Made by a program: the position numbers and the translations under genes. A DNA stretch of 64,000 bases from Macrobrachium rosenbergii (Eukaryota > Arthropoda > Malacostraca > Decapoda > Palaemonidae). The notes below the pieces were generated by a model that had not been told where the DNA came from, made no database searches, and saw only the letters and a program-made list of their open reading frames with translations. The stretch spans positions 25,546,891 through 25,610,890 of the forward strand of contig NC_089762.1 in the NCBI RefSeq assembly GCF_040412425.1, read 5' to 3'. This document shows positions 23,121-34,907 of the stretch, in pieces; positions within the stretch are counted from its first letter, which is position 1, and the number at the start of each line of letters is the position of its first letter.

Positions 23121-24573
23121 TAAAGGTAAGAAGAGAAGTTCTGAAGCACATAAATGGCACACACATACACACACCATGAACAGTAATATTGTAATGCTAT
23201 TTTTTCATGAATAACTGCCCAAAGAGAACCACCTAAATCAATCAAGGGTTCTCAAAAATAGCACTTATTTGAAGCAAAAGGGTCATTACATGACTTAACT
23301 TGTATTAAAATTATCTACCACAGTAAATACAAATGTTTCAATACTTTGTCCCCATGTGAACCCCTGACCTAATTATATATTCACTGCTCTGTTTTAAGGG
23401 TAATTAGTCCATCCAGATGGGGTCCAACACTGAGGGCCAAGTTGAAAGGTACTTTGATTATAAGGTTATAAAGTTCTGCTGGGTAACATCACCCTCCATG
23501 GCCTAGGAGTAATCTCAACCATGCTCAACATTAAGCTTGATTCTGCCATGAAGGGTCATTCATAACAGAGAATGGAGGGAAAGTGGAACAGCAAAAAATA
23601 AAATAAGGCCGTAGTTAGTCTAGTCAAGATAAAGTATACACTCCCTTCACATCAAGGTGCCAGGAGTCTGAGGGGTATCAGATATTAAGGGATGTTGTAT
23701 TAAGTGATACAGTTAACAGTAATAGTTTCCTAGCACAGTGCATGCTTTGCATAAACAAGTAATTTCAAAACAATGCATGAAACTGTTCTTGTAAACTCCC
23801 CTGGTTGCATATGAAACTTTCTTTTGATGTTGCAGTTCTTGTTGATTCTTTGTATCTATATCAAGTTCTGAAAGGCAACATATCTGATGTTGAGCTTTTG
23901 TAATCTTAATGCTTGAATCTTTTCAAAAAGGAGGATAAAATGTGCAAGTGTATCTCAAATACATTATTGATGTTATTTCAAGTATTTTTTGCCAGTTGGC
24001 TGAAGGGTAACAAGATCACCACTGCTTCAGGCAGGAGACTGTAAATATAATTTTGGGAACAGGCTGCTGAATAGAAAGTGAGTTGAATGGGGAAGGGGAA
24101 TAAGAAAAGCCAACGGAACTGTCCCCTTCTTATCCCTCTCAAATCTGGAAAAATTTTACATACCTAACACACTGAAACTGTAATCAATAACTCGAGGTTC
24201 AAATAATAATTTCTAAAACAAATTCCCTAAACTAAGAAGAAATATAGAAATATACAACAATAAATCTGGCAATAATTATATCTTAGGTGCTTGTCTTGGT
24301 GGTATCTATAAAAGCAATTTAGTGGAGATGGATATTTCACATAAAAATAAACTTCATTGCATACAAAACTTATTGCACGTCCATTTAATCAATTAAATTC
24401 TTGCTTCTAAAGACCTGATTTACAAAATGCTAACAGGTTTATAATAAATCTGCAGTTCTGAAGTCATGAACAATGGCACCAATTAATGCTGTACACAAGA
24501 ATAACAACCTCAATACATCAAGCGCCTTAGTAAAGAAAAGCCTGTAAGGAAAAACGTGCAATATAATATTTAC
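23121..24573. other. no gene recognised
   Basis: AT-rich sequence without a supportable gene or repeat. If the flanking minus-strand exons are real, this lies within a long intron. Confidence 0.55.
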
Positions 24574-24636
24574 CATACAGCAGGCACAGCCTCATAATCA
24601 ATGCATTGCATTTCTACAAAGATGGCTTCAAAAAAT
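24574..24636 (-). CDS. possible 63-nt coding exon
   Basis: On the minus strand an acceptor (TTTTCACAG) ends at 637 of 24 kb. The 63 nt that follow are open in the frame reading FFEAIFVEMQC then IDYEAVPAV, and end at TG|GTAAAT. The amino-acid mix is protein-like in an otherwise stop-rich region. One base precedes the first codon and two follow the last, so the exon is symmetrical (phase 2 in, phase 2 out). It would splice in frame from the 42236 exon and into the 75-1 exon. I do not recognise the protein family. Confidence 0.48.
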
Positions 24637-25154
24637 CTGTGAAAACTACTCTGCATAGTAACAGAAACATCCATGCTGTATAACCTATCTTAATAAAAAG
24701 TGAAAAAAAAAACACTAAAAAACACAAAAACAATATTTACAATAAGTGGGCTATATAATTTATCACAGCAGTAGTTCCCTTGTTATAAAAAAATGATTCA
24801 AAGCCATAAAAGTTATTCAGAACCAACCACAACTAACGTGCTCGACAGAGCCTGAATATGAAAAATGCCTTAAAATAATTCTGTACGCAAAGTCAATTTA
24901 GCCTGGAAATACATGGTAAAAATTTCCCTTCTGTCCTAATGATGTTCTTGATGATACAAAATATTTTGCCTCTGTAACCCCTACATGAAGGTCAGAAAAA
25001 TTGATGATAAGAAAATGCAATTTATAGAGACTATCATATGTGAAAAATTAGCTCTGTGATAGCAAGGGAAAACTATTGCTCATGACCACCTTCAGATTTC
25101 TAAACAAGAAAGGCCTAGTACTTCCTAATAAACAATATTATGCACACCTGTATA
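24637..25154. other. no gene recognised
   Basis: AT-rich sequence between two candidate exons. No additional exon with good splice signals was seen. Confidence 0.5.
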
Positions 25155-25275
25155 AATTCCCCTGTAGTAAGCAAAAGGACTGCATCTTTTAATCCATGAG
25201 GCCAAATCCAAATCCCCTATAGTAAGCAAAAGGACTGCATCTTTTAATTCAAGAGGCCAAATCCAAATCCCCTAA
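25155..25275. repeat. 55-bp tandem duplication
   Basis: The unit starts with CCCCTRTAGTAAGCAAAAGG at 25159 and again at 25214, with a third partial start (CCCCTAAAGG) at 25269. It includes GACTGCATCTTTTAAT and GAGGCCAAATCC. Two full copies plus a stub. Confidence 0.9.
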
Positions 25276-25723
25276 AGGTAAATAAAAAGCTACACAACAT
25301 GCTTCTATAACTAAGTCTGCCCATATGCAACATTCAGACAAATAATCAGGAAGAAAATTCATGCCCTTATAATAACAAACATGAATATATACAGTACTGT
25401 ACAAAAAGACATTGGCTCCAGCAAGAATACTATCATCATTTAAAATACCAAAACTTCCCAGAGTCCTGTGCTCTTCTGTAACAAGAGAATTAAACCTTTA
25501 CCAGAAGAAAGCAAAGTAAGTGTTAGTATGATACAGTTATTAGTATGAAGCTCAGAACACAAATGCTAAGTGATGAGATAAGTCGTCCAGCCCAAAAACA
25601 AGTATCTATTCAATGGTAATAATAAAGAGGAATACTAAGGCACCATTGTGCAGCAGAGGCTTTGTGGAGTAGTGTGCATGAAGGGGGGTTGTCACTACCT
25701 CTTCCATCTCTTCATTTACTTAC
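25276..25723. other. no gene recognised
   Basis: Featureless AT-rich sequence directly downstream, on the minus strand, of the Ser/Asp-rich exon. Confidence 0.5.
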
Positions 25724-25883
25724 AGTAGACAGATAGGAGGATCCTGAATCAGAAGAGGAAGTATCAGACTCAGACTCTGATTCTGAATCAGAGTCTAAGC
25801 TACACACAGAATCAGATTCGTCATCTAATGACTCAAACTCTGATTCGGACTTCGATTCATCTTGACTGGACACATTTATCCCC
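25724..25883 (-). CDS. possible exon coding a Ser/Asp/Glu-rich segment
   Basis: A 160-nt minus-strand interval between CTGTACAG (acceptor, at 25884) and ACT|GTAAGT (donor, consensus, at 25723-25718). Only one frame is open. It reads INVSSQDESKSESEFESLDD, then a run dominated by Ser, Asp and Glu, ending SGSSYLST. Such stretches are typical of disordered acidic regions in nuclear or mineral-binding proteins and of CK2 target sites. Incoming phase is 2, matching the 48840 and 42189 exons, but outgoing phase is 0, which does not fit the 24636 exon. If the donor is not used, the frame stops at TGA four codons later (25712), so this could be an alternative last exon. Confidence 0.5.
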
Positions 25884-26448
25884 CTGTACAGATGAGATCA
25901 AGCTCGTTGAAGCAGAACATACTTAAAACCTTTACATCTAAATTTTTAACAATTGAGGTTCACAAACAGCTAGGAAACAAAATCAAACAAACATGCTTAA
26001 GTACAATAAAAAACTGAGACAGTGAATACCTTATTGCTCTAAACTTACAATCTATCTGAATATCTTACAAGTTATAATTACGGAAAAGTAAGAGTCAACT
26101 GTATTCTTATAGGGAATCCATTTAATAGCAAAATGTATAAAGTATGAAATACACAAAAACCTTCATGTAGTAAACATTCCTGTACCTACAATGTATAAAA
26201 CATGTGCATATACAAATATTAGCAGGATATAAAATATTTTCTATTCATCAATGTATATTAAAGGATCATTAAATGTCATGCATACTTTCAGTCATCTTAC
26301 TATTTACTGATAATTTACTATCAATATAAAGCTGACCTTTAACTTATACCATAAAAAAAAGACAATACACTTATCACAGACAATGCTAAGCTGTTTTGAG
26401 ATAATGTAAAATACTCATATCTGAAACTCGCATAACTGATTATAATTA
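25884..26448. other. no gene recognised
   Basis: AT-rich sequence without coding or repeat signature. Confidence 0.55.
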
Positions 26449-26706
26449 CAGGCAGTCCCTGGTTATCAGCGGGGATTCCGTTCTGCAGCGTGGCGATAAC
26501 CAAAAATCGCCAATAACCAAAAATTGGCGATTTTTGGTTATCGGCGCCTCTGTTAGGTAAGTATTGGCGCCAATACCCAATTATCGGTGTTGATAAGCAG
26601 AAATCACCTATTTTCGGCGCCGAAAATTGCCAATTTTTATCGCTAGACGAGCCCCGTGAAACTGGATCGCCGATAACCGAGCCTGCCAATAATGAGGGAC
26701 TGCCTA
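26449..26706. mobile_element. MITE family 1, copy 2
   Basis: 258 bp. Starts CAGGCAGTCCCTGGTTATC, ends GAGGGACTGCCTA, with TA at both edges. Interior landmarks: GCGATAACCAAAAATCGCC, GGCGCCTCTGTTAGGTA and CGCTAGACGAGCCCCG. The many GATAACC and CGGCG blocks can pair with each other, so single strands would fold extensively. Confidence 0.88.
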
Positions 26707-26802
26707 TATTACTATTTATAACGTACTTGAATTCTAGTGGAAAATACCAAAATGTCAAGTAGTTGCCCAGCAAGAGTTTAGGAGCTGAATCTATATACAG
26801 TA

Positions 26803-28622
26803 CTGTGATACCTTGGTCAAAGGACTTAATATATTCCAGAATGGTGTCCTTTAACCAAACTGTTCTTAAACAGAGCAAAATTTTCCCATAAGTAGTAATG
26901 GAACTGGATTAATCCATTCCAGACCTCCAAAAATTTAAAAAATAAAGTATTTTAACTTGCATTTAACAAGCCTAGCAAGCAAATTATATTTATAAAAAAA
27001 CAAAACAGATGAAATAGATGCACATTTGTTCTCATTTTACCTGTAATTAAAAGATTATGGCCTATGCACGTGATGAGGAAGGTGAAGAGGAAGAGATGTT
27101 ATTGTTTGAAATGGGGAGTCCCCTTCCAGAAAGACAGCAGGCAACTGTACCTCTGGGATTATTTTTCTTTTCAAGAGACTCACTGTTTCTTTCTTACTAA
27201 AAACCTATCCAGTATGTTTGTTTTTGCCTGTCTTATAATGTCCCTACAGTGAGAGATACAGTTGTCATTCAGCAGGTTTATACAAGGTTTGCTTCACTTT
27301 GTCTAGGTGATATTTTTCAAGGAAATTTTTTGCTTTTCCCCAATTTAAACATTTCTTTTATTAATGAACTAGGGACATCCTCCCTTCCCTCCTCCTCTGG
27401 GGAAAATTCCTCAGCTATTGTCTGTTACTGCTCCTTCTGAAGGTCCTGCAGTTCTTCTGTGGTAAGTTCCTCTATGTGCACCTTCACTAGCTCCTAAACA
27501 TTATCATTCACCTCCTAGCCCTTGGACTTGCCCAAAGACACAACACCCTCCAGAGCAATTTCGTGCTCAAAGCCTTCTGAATCCCTTTCCTACAGCATCT
27601 GGTCACTATTTCCTCCTGGAAAAGTTCATGGCCCTGTAATGCAATGGAGGATATTGAAGCGGTTCTTGAATAATTCCTGTACAGTCAGCTCTGTATCAAA
27701 AGTCACTTCAAAGCACCCCTGGGCCAAGGGCTAGATGAGAGGAGTTGTTAGGAGCAAGGATTTTCCCTTCATAAAGTTGAACTCCTACAGCAACTCTACC
27801 TCCAGGTCTGGAGGATGAGCAAGAGCACTGTCCATCACAAATAGGGCCTTCAGACACAATTATTTCTCCTTGAGGTATTTTTTGCTGGTAAAGCCAGCCA
27901 CTTCATTCACCCACTCAATAACAAAATTGCTTGGTTACCCAAGCCTTACTGTTAGCCTTCCACATCACATTTAATTCATTTTTCATTACATTATTTTTCT
28001 TAAAGCCCTTGGGTTTTCTGAATGGTAGAAGAGCAAAGGCTTCAGTTTGAGGTCCCTACTTGCATTTTCATTGAGCAGAAGTGTTAACATCCTTCACTGG
28101 CTTGTGCCCTGGCAGTTATTTCTCTTGGGTGATATAGGTCCTATTTGGCATTTTCTTCCAAAATAGGCCTGTCTCATCACAACTGAACATTCACTAGGGA
28201 CTAGACCTTCAGCCTTCACATATTGCTTGAAATCTTCAAACTGCTTCTCGACACTACCTCTAACAGAACTAGCAGCCTCTCCATGACTCACCACAGTGTA
28301 TGCCACTTCATGAATTTCTCAAACCACCTATGACTGGCTTTGAACTCTTGCAATGTCTTCCTTCTTCACATAAGATGGCCTTATAAACACTATCACTGGC
28401 TAACTCTTTTCATTTATCCAAACTGATAACAATATCTCAACCTTTTCAATTGTCTGAGACCTTTGTTTCATAACTGACTTCACTCCCTTTGCAACATCAA
28501 TTCCTCTCATGGTCTCTCTACATTTTATCACTGAAGACATTGTTTGGCCAACCAATACTTCACCAGATCAACTACTCAAGACACTGCTTTCACGTTTCTT
28601 TATCATTTCCTTCTGAATGAAT
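26803..28622 (-). mobile_element. Tigger element, 3' part (DIRS-interrupted)
   Basis: Left part of a minus-strand Tigger whose 5' end continues at 35062-35390 beyond the DIRS insertion. The left terminus (GTGATACCTTGGTCAAAGGAC, just after TA at 26801) is an imperfect inverted match to the right terminus near 35390. Taking out the DIRS gives an element of about 2.15 kb, normal for this family. Confidence 0.8.
27400..28570 (-). pseudogene. Tigger transposase pseudogene (third copy)
   Basis: Minus-strand relic. SVMKQRSQTIEKVEILLSVW near 28510-28450 is the N-terminal DNA-binding part. FEDFKQYVKAEGLVPSECSV near 28230-28170 precedes the first catalytic region, where a Tyr/Phe-Gly-Arg-Lys-Cys stretch stands in for the usual TGLFWKKMP. 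Further on are LKALFVMDSALAHPPDLEVE near 27860-27800 (second Asp) and ILAPNNSSHL near 27760-27730. Stops and shifts are frequent. The third catalytic region is not preserved. The short plus-strand open frames over this interval are shadows. Confidence 0.8.
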
Positions 28623-28810
28623 ATGACATTTTTATAATAAAATAAGATTTTATATCATACTTACCTGTTGTTTACATATATCTGTAATTCTCGATCTCGA
28701 CAGATAATTCAAAACTGGCGGTTCCGCTAACATATGGTCAGGTGATACGACTACCCCGACCTCTACCGGGGTACCTGGATCCATTTCCATCAACAACTAA
28801 TCATATTTCC
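28623..28810 (-). repeat. DIRS left (3') inverted terminal repeat
   Basis: Pairs with the right repeat (34908-35061) in inverted orientation from about 28659 (ACTTACCTGTTGTTTACATA) to 28808. It includes TCTCGATCTCGACAG, ACTGGCGGTTCCGC and TGGATCCATTTCCATCAACA. A CCGACCTCTACC insertion-like difference lies near 28755-28765. The outermost 36 bp differ from the right repeat, as is normal for DIRS. Confidence 0.93.
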
Positions 28811-28852
28811 TATGTCCCCTTGTCCCTTGCGGGGAGGCGGGTGGGAATGTTT

Positions 28853-28950
28853 TATATGTAAACAACAGGTAAGTATGATATAAAATCTTATTTTATTATA
28901 AAAATGTCATTTTTATACATGTACTTACCTGTTGTTTACATATAGCTGAT
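28853..28950. repeat. DIRS internal complementary region (ICR)
   Basis: The first part (28853-28910) is the exact complement of the left element end at about 28623-28680. The second part (28911-28950) matches the complement of the right end at about 35022-35061. Together they reproduce the junction of a circularised element, the template role proposed for the DIRS ICR. The region is also close to palindromic because both halves contain CAACAGGTAAGT facing opposite ways. Confidence 0.92.
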
Positions 28951-29340
28951 TGCCACATTGAGGCGGTGGGCATGGACAGCTGTAAGTGTTAAATGGAAAG
29001 AAACCTGAGATCATCAGGCTAAGAAAAAACGTCTTTACTTTGGATCCTTACCTGCTAAGGAAGCTGCTTTCTCGGTTACTGCCTCTGTAACCTGCTATCC
29101 TTAGTGCAAATGCGGGGCCTAGTAGCTCAGTCACAGGTTGCCATATGGAGAAAGGTCTGTTGGCCCAGCCGTCTTCGACACAATCAACCAAAGCATATAA
29201 TGCCCCTGCTCAGGGCGCAGTACTCAAAGCATCCACCATCATACACTATCATTTTTTTTTTTTTTTTTAAACACATATCACCCAACCATAAAAAACTCAC
29301 ACCAACCTATTAAAATTAGACCTACTAGGACATCTAACCT

Positions 29341-30411
29341 CTAAGGCTCTAGTAGTCGACCAAAACGAGACCTCTGCACCCAAGGAAAATAAGGAGAGGA
29401 TCTAGAGCCTCTGGTTTCCTTGCCCATCACCGTGTCAGACGCAATAAAGGGGCCCAACGTACTGCAGTCTTCATATGTGGTTTGGATCTGTCTCAGATAA
29501 TGCGAGGCAAAAACAGACAAACATCCCCAATAAGTTGAACTTAGAATGTCCTTTAAAGCCATGTTCTTCTTGAAGGCTAAAGAAGTTGCAATAGCTCTAA
29601 TTTCATGAGGCCTCACTTTAATTAAGGGGAAATCCACATCCCTTAATTCCTTGTGTGCCTCCTGTATCAGTTCTTTCAAAAGGAAAGCAATCCCATTTTT
29701 AGATAGAGGGTTCTTGGGGTTCTTAGTTGAGCACCATAAAAAATCATGAGTTCCTCTTACACTTCTGGTCCTGTCCAGATAGAATTTCAATGCTCTGACC
29801 GGACAGAGAAGTCTCTCCGTTCCCTTCCCCAAGGAGGATAGGCTAGCAATGGGAAATTCCCTTGGCCACGGATTACTAGGGTTTTCGTTCTTAGCTAGGA
29901 AACCCAAGGTGAAGGAAACTACAGCCTTATCCGCACAAAAACCAACTCTTTTGTCCAAAGCATGAACCTCACTTACTCTCTTTGCCGAGGCCAGTGCCAA
30001 GAGAAAGAGAGTTTTCTTAGTTAGATTCCTAGCGGACCAGGAACTCAAAGGCTCAAAAGATTTGGAAGTAAGCCACTTTAGTACCACATCCAAATTCCAA
30101 TGCGGTACACGAAGAGATTTGCCTTTAGTGGTAGCAAAGGATTTAAGGAGTTCTGCAATATCCTTGTCCGAGGAAAGGTCTATACCTCTATTCCTGAAAA
30201 CTGCTGCCAGCATACTCCTATACCCCTTAATCGTGCTGACAGCCAATTTCTTCTCCTTGTGCAGAAACAAAAGAAAATCCGCCACCTGGCTTAGAGTCGT
30301 AGAAGTGGAAGACACTCCAGACTCGGAGCACCACTCCCTGAAGCGCTTCCACTTCGCTTGATAGACCTTTGTAGACGAGGGCCTGGTTGATCTAGCCATT
30401 GCCTGCGCCAC
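29341..30411 (-). CDS. DIRS tyrosine recombinase, intact
   Basis: A 356-residue open frame, full length for a DIRS integrase. The N-terminal SAM-like core-binding region (YQAKWKRFREWCSESGV near 17-33; VSTIKGYRSMLAAVF near 58-72) is followed by the catalytic domain. The conserved residues are Arg145 in ASAKRVSEVH, His269 and Arg272 in RPHEIRA, and the likely nucleophile Tyr305 in SHYLRQIQT. The protein would recombine circular element DNA into the target. The ORF closes before the ICR and left terminal repeat. An overlapping minus-strand frame (30602-30291) may be its N-terminal extension in the parent, offset by a frameshift; the Met at 30411 is the first usable start here. Confidence 0.93.
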   Translation of the reverse strand: MAQAMARSTRPSSTKVYQAKWKRFREWCSESGVSSTSTTLSQVADFLLFLHKEKKLAVSTIKGYRSMLAAVFRNRGIDLSSDKDIAELLKSFATTKGKSLRVPHWNLDVVLKWLTSKSFEPLSSWSARNLTKKTLFLLALASAKRVSEVHALDKRVGFCADKAVVSFTLGFLAKNENPSNPWPREFPIASLSSLGKGTERLLCPVRALKFYLDRTRSVRGTHDFLWCSTKNPKNPLSKNGIAFLLKELIQEAHKELRDVDFPLIKVRPHEIRAIATSLAFKKNMALKDILSSTYWGCLSVFASHYLRQIQTTYEDCSTLGPFIASDTVMGKETRGSRSSPYFPWVQRSRFGRLLEP

Positions 30412-30615
30412 TCTTCTAGAGAAGCCTCTCTCCTGTAGAGTCGCTCGAGAGTCTGAACCCTGTCAGATTTAGATCTGATGGGTTCCTGTGGAACTTTCTG
30501 CTGTGCAACTGGCACAGAAGGTCTGGTCTGAATGGCAACCTCCTTGGCCAATCCACTACTTTCTCCAGTAGCTCTGGAAATCATGATCTTCCTGGCCACC
30601 ATGGAGCTATTAGGA

Positions 30616-32435
30616 TCATTGACACATCTTTGTGTGCTCGAAACTTTTCAAGACTTCTCCCAGCATCCTGAAGGAGGGGAATGCATAAAGGAAGAGACCC
30701 GACCAGACCAGGAGCATCCTGTCCAGGAGCATGGCATCCACATGGCATCCACCGCTAGTGCTTCTGGGTCTGGAACAGGAGAGCAAAAGAGAGGTAGTCT
30801 GCGGTTTTCCCTCGTTGCAAACAGGTCTAGCATGGGAGTTCCCAAACCTTCCACACAGACCTTGGCAAACTTTCTGGTGGAGGGTCCATTCCGTTGGAAT
30901 GACCTGGAGTGACCTGCTGAGGATATCCGCTCTTACGTTGAGAGCTCCCGGGATGAAGCGAGTTACTAGCTCTATGTTCTTGGTTGCCACCCACAAAAGC
31001 AGGTCTTTTGCGATCTCGAACAGAGAGGAGGAGTAAGTGCCTCCTTGTTTCTTCACGTGCGCCAGAGCTGTGGAGTTGTCCGAGTGAACTACTATCTTTT
31101 GTTTTCCACCAGAAGCACGAAATGTTCCAAGGCTAGATGTATTGCCTTCAACTCTTTCGCATTTATGTGCCAGTCCCGTTGGGATGAAGACCAATTGCCT
31201 GACACTTGAAGATCCCCCAATGTTGATCCCCAACCCTCGTCTGAAGCGTCGGAGAACAACATCAGGTCTGGGTTCCTCTGTCTCAACGACAAACCTTGTT
31301 CTAGTTTGCTCCTGTCGTTCCACCACGACAGGTCTTGCTTTACTCGAGTGGATAGAGGAAAAACAAACGAATCCGCGTCTTTCTTCCTGTTCCAGGTCTG
31401 CTGTAGGAAGAACTGAAGAGGTCTCATGTGTAGCCTCCCCAGACTGACGAACATCTCTAGCAATGAGAGGGTGCCTAAAAGGCTCATCCATTCCTTGGCA
31501 GAACAAGTCTTGGCTGCCATCAGGTATCTCACTTTCAGCAGGCATTTCTCGATCCTTTGTGAAGTCGGAAAAACCTGAAAAAGAACTGAGTTCATCCGAA
31601 CTCCCAAATAAGTCAAGTCTTGAGATGGAGAGAGTTGCGACTTTGGAAGATTTACTATGAGTCCCAATTCGTCGGTAAGAGAAAGGGTCCTTTGTAGGTC
31701 CTTCATGCATTGGCCTTTTGATGGAGACCGGATCAGCCAGTCGTCGAGGTAAAGGGATATGTGAATTCCCTCTAAGTGAAGCCATTTCGCAATTGGAGCC
31801 ATCGTCCTTGTGAAAACTTGTGGGGCTGTTGATAGGCCGAAGCAAAGAGCCCTGAATTGAAAAGTCCTGCCTCTGAACACAAACCGTAGGAATTTCCTTG
31901 ATCTCGGATGGCTAGGGACATGAAAGTATGCGTCCTGGAGATCGAGGGACACCATCCAGTCTCCTTCCTGCAGGGAATTGATGACCGACTGCGTGGTTTC
32001 CATCTTGAATGGTGTTTGAAGCAAAAATTTGTTCAGGGTGCTTACGTCGAGGACTGGTCTCCATCCTCCTGACGATTTTGGAACCAGAAACAGACGGTTG
32101 TAGAACCCCGGAGATGAAGGTTCGACGACTGCTTCTATGGCTCCCTTCTGAAGGAGGGAAGTAACTTCCTCCTCCAACACCACAAGTTTTTCTGAGTCCC
32201 TGGATGATACGTTGAAGTCTACTGGCGAAGACTTTAAAGGAGGACTTTCTGAGAAGGGAATGGTGTAGCCTTCTCTCAGAACGTTGATCACCCAGGGTTC
32301 TGCTCCCTTGGCCTCCCAAACTTGCCAGAACGTCTTTAGTCTGGCTCCGACCGTCGCATGAAGGACCTTGAACTCATCGGTTGGTACCCCTAGATTTCTG
32401 GGGATGAGAAGAGAATTTTCCTCTTCCTCTAGCAC
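30616..32435 (-). pseudogene. DIRS reverse transcriptase/RNase H, frameshifted
   Basis: Polyprotein that copies element RNA. The first frame (32435-31092, 447 residues) holds SSGGWRPVLDVSTLNKF, MVSLDLQDAYFHVP (motif A Asp), FRALCFGLSTAPQVFTR (motif B) and SLYLDDWLIRS (motif C, YLDD). RNase H starts at LMLFSDASDEGWGS. At about 31105 the frame breaks (...LLVENKR-stop), and RNase H resumes one frame over with KIVVHSDNSTALAHVKKQGG and NVRADILSRS. A second break near 30850 moves the conserved tail to a third frame (GTPMLDLFATRENRRLPLFC then PEALAVDAM). Otherwise the sequence is well conserved, which suggests recent inactivation. The start overlaps the gag end by about 60 bp, as in other DIRS elements. 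Confidence 0.93.
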
Positions 32436-34228
32436 AGGAAAAGGGCCGAGAAGGAGTACCCCGAGAAGGCCTAGAGGATACAGGGAAAGAAGGCTTGGGT
32501 ACTACTGGAGAAGTCGAAAACCTGGGTCTTTTCGAAGAGTGAGCCAGTAGGTCTTGAGTAGACTTCCGCGAGAGAGCCTCCGAGATTTCCCTAACTAACG
32601 TGGCGGGAAAAAGGGATTCCTTAAACAAAGGAGCAAAAAGTAGAGCAGATTTCTGGTTCCTGGAGACTCCTCTCACGACAAACGAAATCCAATGTGCTCT
32701 CTTCTTCAAAATGCCTGTAGCAGTCACTGGGGCAATTTCTGACGTTCCGTCCGTGATGGCCTTGTCCAGGCAGGCCAAAATAGCACCAAGATCCGTAGCA
32801 GTCTTGGGGGGAAGATCACAGACTTTCACCTTCCTGCTCAAGGATCCTATAGACCAATCAATAAAAGAAAAGATCTCCAAGATCCTATAGGAACTCTTCA
32901 CCAGATGGTCAATTTCCAAAGACGAGAAGCCGACTTTGGACGAAGAAAAAGCTGAGCGACGGGCAGAATCCACAAGGCTGGAGAAATCCCCTTGAGAGGA
33001 GGCAGCGTCTCCCAAGGAAAAGACTTCCCCAGTCTCATACCACGAATGAGACTTAAAAGACAGTTGTGAGGGGGGAAAACAGAAAGAAGTTTTACCCCGA
33101 GATCTTTTCATGCTCAACCATCCTTCTTGCCTTTGGAGAGCTCTTTTTGCTGAAACAGACAGGACCAGCTTCAGAAATCTAGAGGATGGAGGTTTAAAAT
33201 CCTTGGCAAACTGCGTAGTTGGAGACGAAGGGGTAGCTGGAGCAAAGTCTTCTTGAAAATGTTCTTCAAAAAGTTGTAAGAGATGCTTAAAGTTGGACGT
33301 AGGAGCAGATGGAACATCATCTACTTCCGAAACATCGGAAACTGGGGAGAGAATCTCTGAAGCAGTTGGAGCACCGCGGATAGAAACGTCTCTGGGAGCC
33401 AAACTTGCGTTATCCTCTTGAGTGTCGCCGAACGTCACCGAGGCGCCATGTGCCCGACCCGCGTCAAGCGTATCCGAAACATGAGCTTGAGAGGAGTCAG
33501 GAGCCTTAGAAGATCCGAGAGCCAAAGAGGCGCCAAAAACCACGGTAGCACCAGAAGCGCAAACGTTGTGCGCCTTGGAAACGTGCTGTGGAGAGGCGCC
33601 AAGCGCCAAAGTAGCGTCGAGGAGTGCGGCAGGTGCGGGCGGAAGTGGCGCCAGGAGCGCGATCGGAAGTGGTGCTAGGTGCGCGAGCGGAAGCGTCGCC
33701 AGGTGCGTGAGCGGGAGCAGAGACCGGAGCCTCAGTTACAGAAGGATCCTGAAGTGCTGGTGCTTTAAAACTTTCGAAAAGTCTCAAAATCTTGTCCAAT
33801 TTGTCCTCTTGCGAAAGGTTGGCAGGAACCGGAGGCATAAAAGTTGACTTGGGATCCAACGGGAAGGAAGCCGCTACTTGCATGCTGACAGGAGGATCAG
33901 GCGCTCGCTTACGATCCGTAGAACGCACATCCGGACTGCCTGAAGAAGAAGAGATCTCTGGGCTATCCCAAAAGCTACATGACGGAAGAGGAGAACGCGC
34001 CGAAAGTTTCTTGATAGGAACTTGACCTGGAGAGGAAGCTCTGCGTCTCTTCAGCGGCCTACTAGACTCTGACTGCTTCCAACTCCTCCTCAACGAAACA
34101 GAAGCACAAGAAGACACTTCCGCATCGCTTTTACTATGGCGAGCTGCAACAGCCTGGGACACAACAGGACTGTTAGAGGAGCAACTGCTCGTGAGCAGAC
34201 CCCACTCGCCTCCCTTCGGCTTTGGCAT
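32374..34228 (-). pseudogene. DIRS gag-like ORF, frameshifted
   Basis: The first ORF of the element, in two overlapping frames (34228-33506 and 33609-32374) joined by a shift near 33560. The N-terminal part is Ser/Pro/Ala-rich and basic (SRPLKRRRASSPGQVP), then LSQEDKLDKILRLFESF. The second frame contains Ala-rich repeats (GAxxA), SSYRILEIFSFIDWSIG, CDLPPKTATDLGAILACLDK and a basic Arg/Ser/Pro tail ending RGRGKFSSHPQKSRGTNR. No zinc knuckle is present, as is usual for DIRS gag. It presumably packages the RNA. The stretch around 33400-33720 has unusually many GCG and CGC triplets and short Ala-rich repeats, and the break lies inside it, so slippage in this repeat may have caused the shift. Confidence 0.85.
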
Positions 34229-34907
34229 GTCTTCTCCCTGAGCCCTGGGAGCCGGACAGAGGCCTGAGACCTAGGAGCGCAGGGGGACAAACAGTCACCT
34301 CCTCCACAACACTATCACTGCAACACTTCGATGTTTAGACATCGCACTCACATCCTGGCCAATCTTCTCTGCTCGCAGAGAAAAGAGCCGAAATCTTACC
34401 ATCAAATTCTGCCCGAAGGTCTGACACGGTAGTGGGTTGGAAACAACAGGTTCCAGGGCAGGAATAGGAACAGGAGGGGTAACAGGAACAGAACAAGAGG
34501 CAATACTACTCCTACTCAGGGAGGAACTTCTGGCGAAGCCTTACGTGCCCTATCTTTACTTAATTTTGCCTGATATTTAGCCAACTTTTGCCAATCAAGC
34601 ACAGACAAAGACAAACACTCATCACATCTATCCAAATTTGTGCACAATTTCCCTCTACAGTTAGTGCAAGAAGAGTGAGGTCAAGAAGAGTGAGGGTCTA
34701 TGTTAGACCGAGACATTCGAGTTTTACAACCCCACCCCCACAATATCTAATTTGAGATCCTGAATCAGACATATCTAGAAAAATCTCAACCAAAGCCATA
34801 AAACAAGCCAGAACCGTCAACAAAAGTGGGTACTTCACCAAAGAAAAGTCGAAAAGCACCGATGAATTTCCTGAAGAGGAGCAGGCGACTAGTTGCCGGC
34901 CCCGACA

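Noticed and set aside
30532..31660. Plus-strand frames over the DIRS pol, and others over gag (33418-34025)
   Set aside because: Shadows of the conserved minus-strand RT/RNase H and gag frames.
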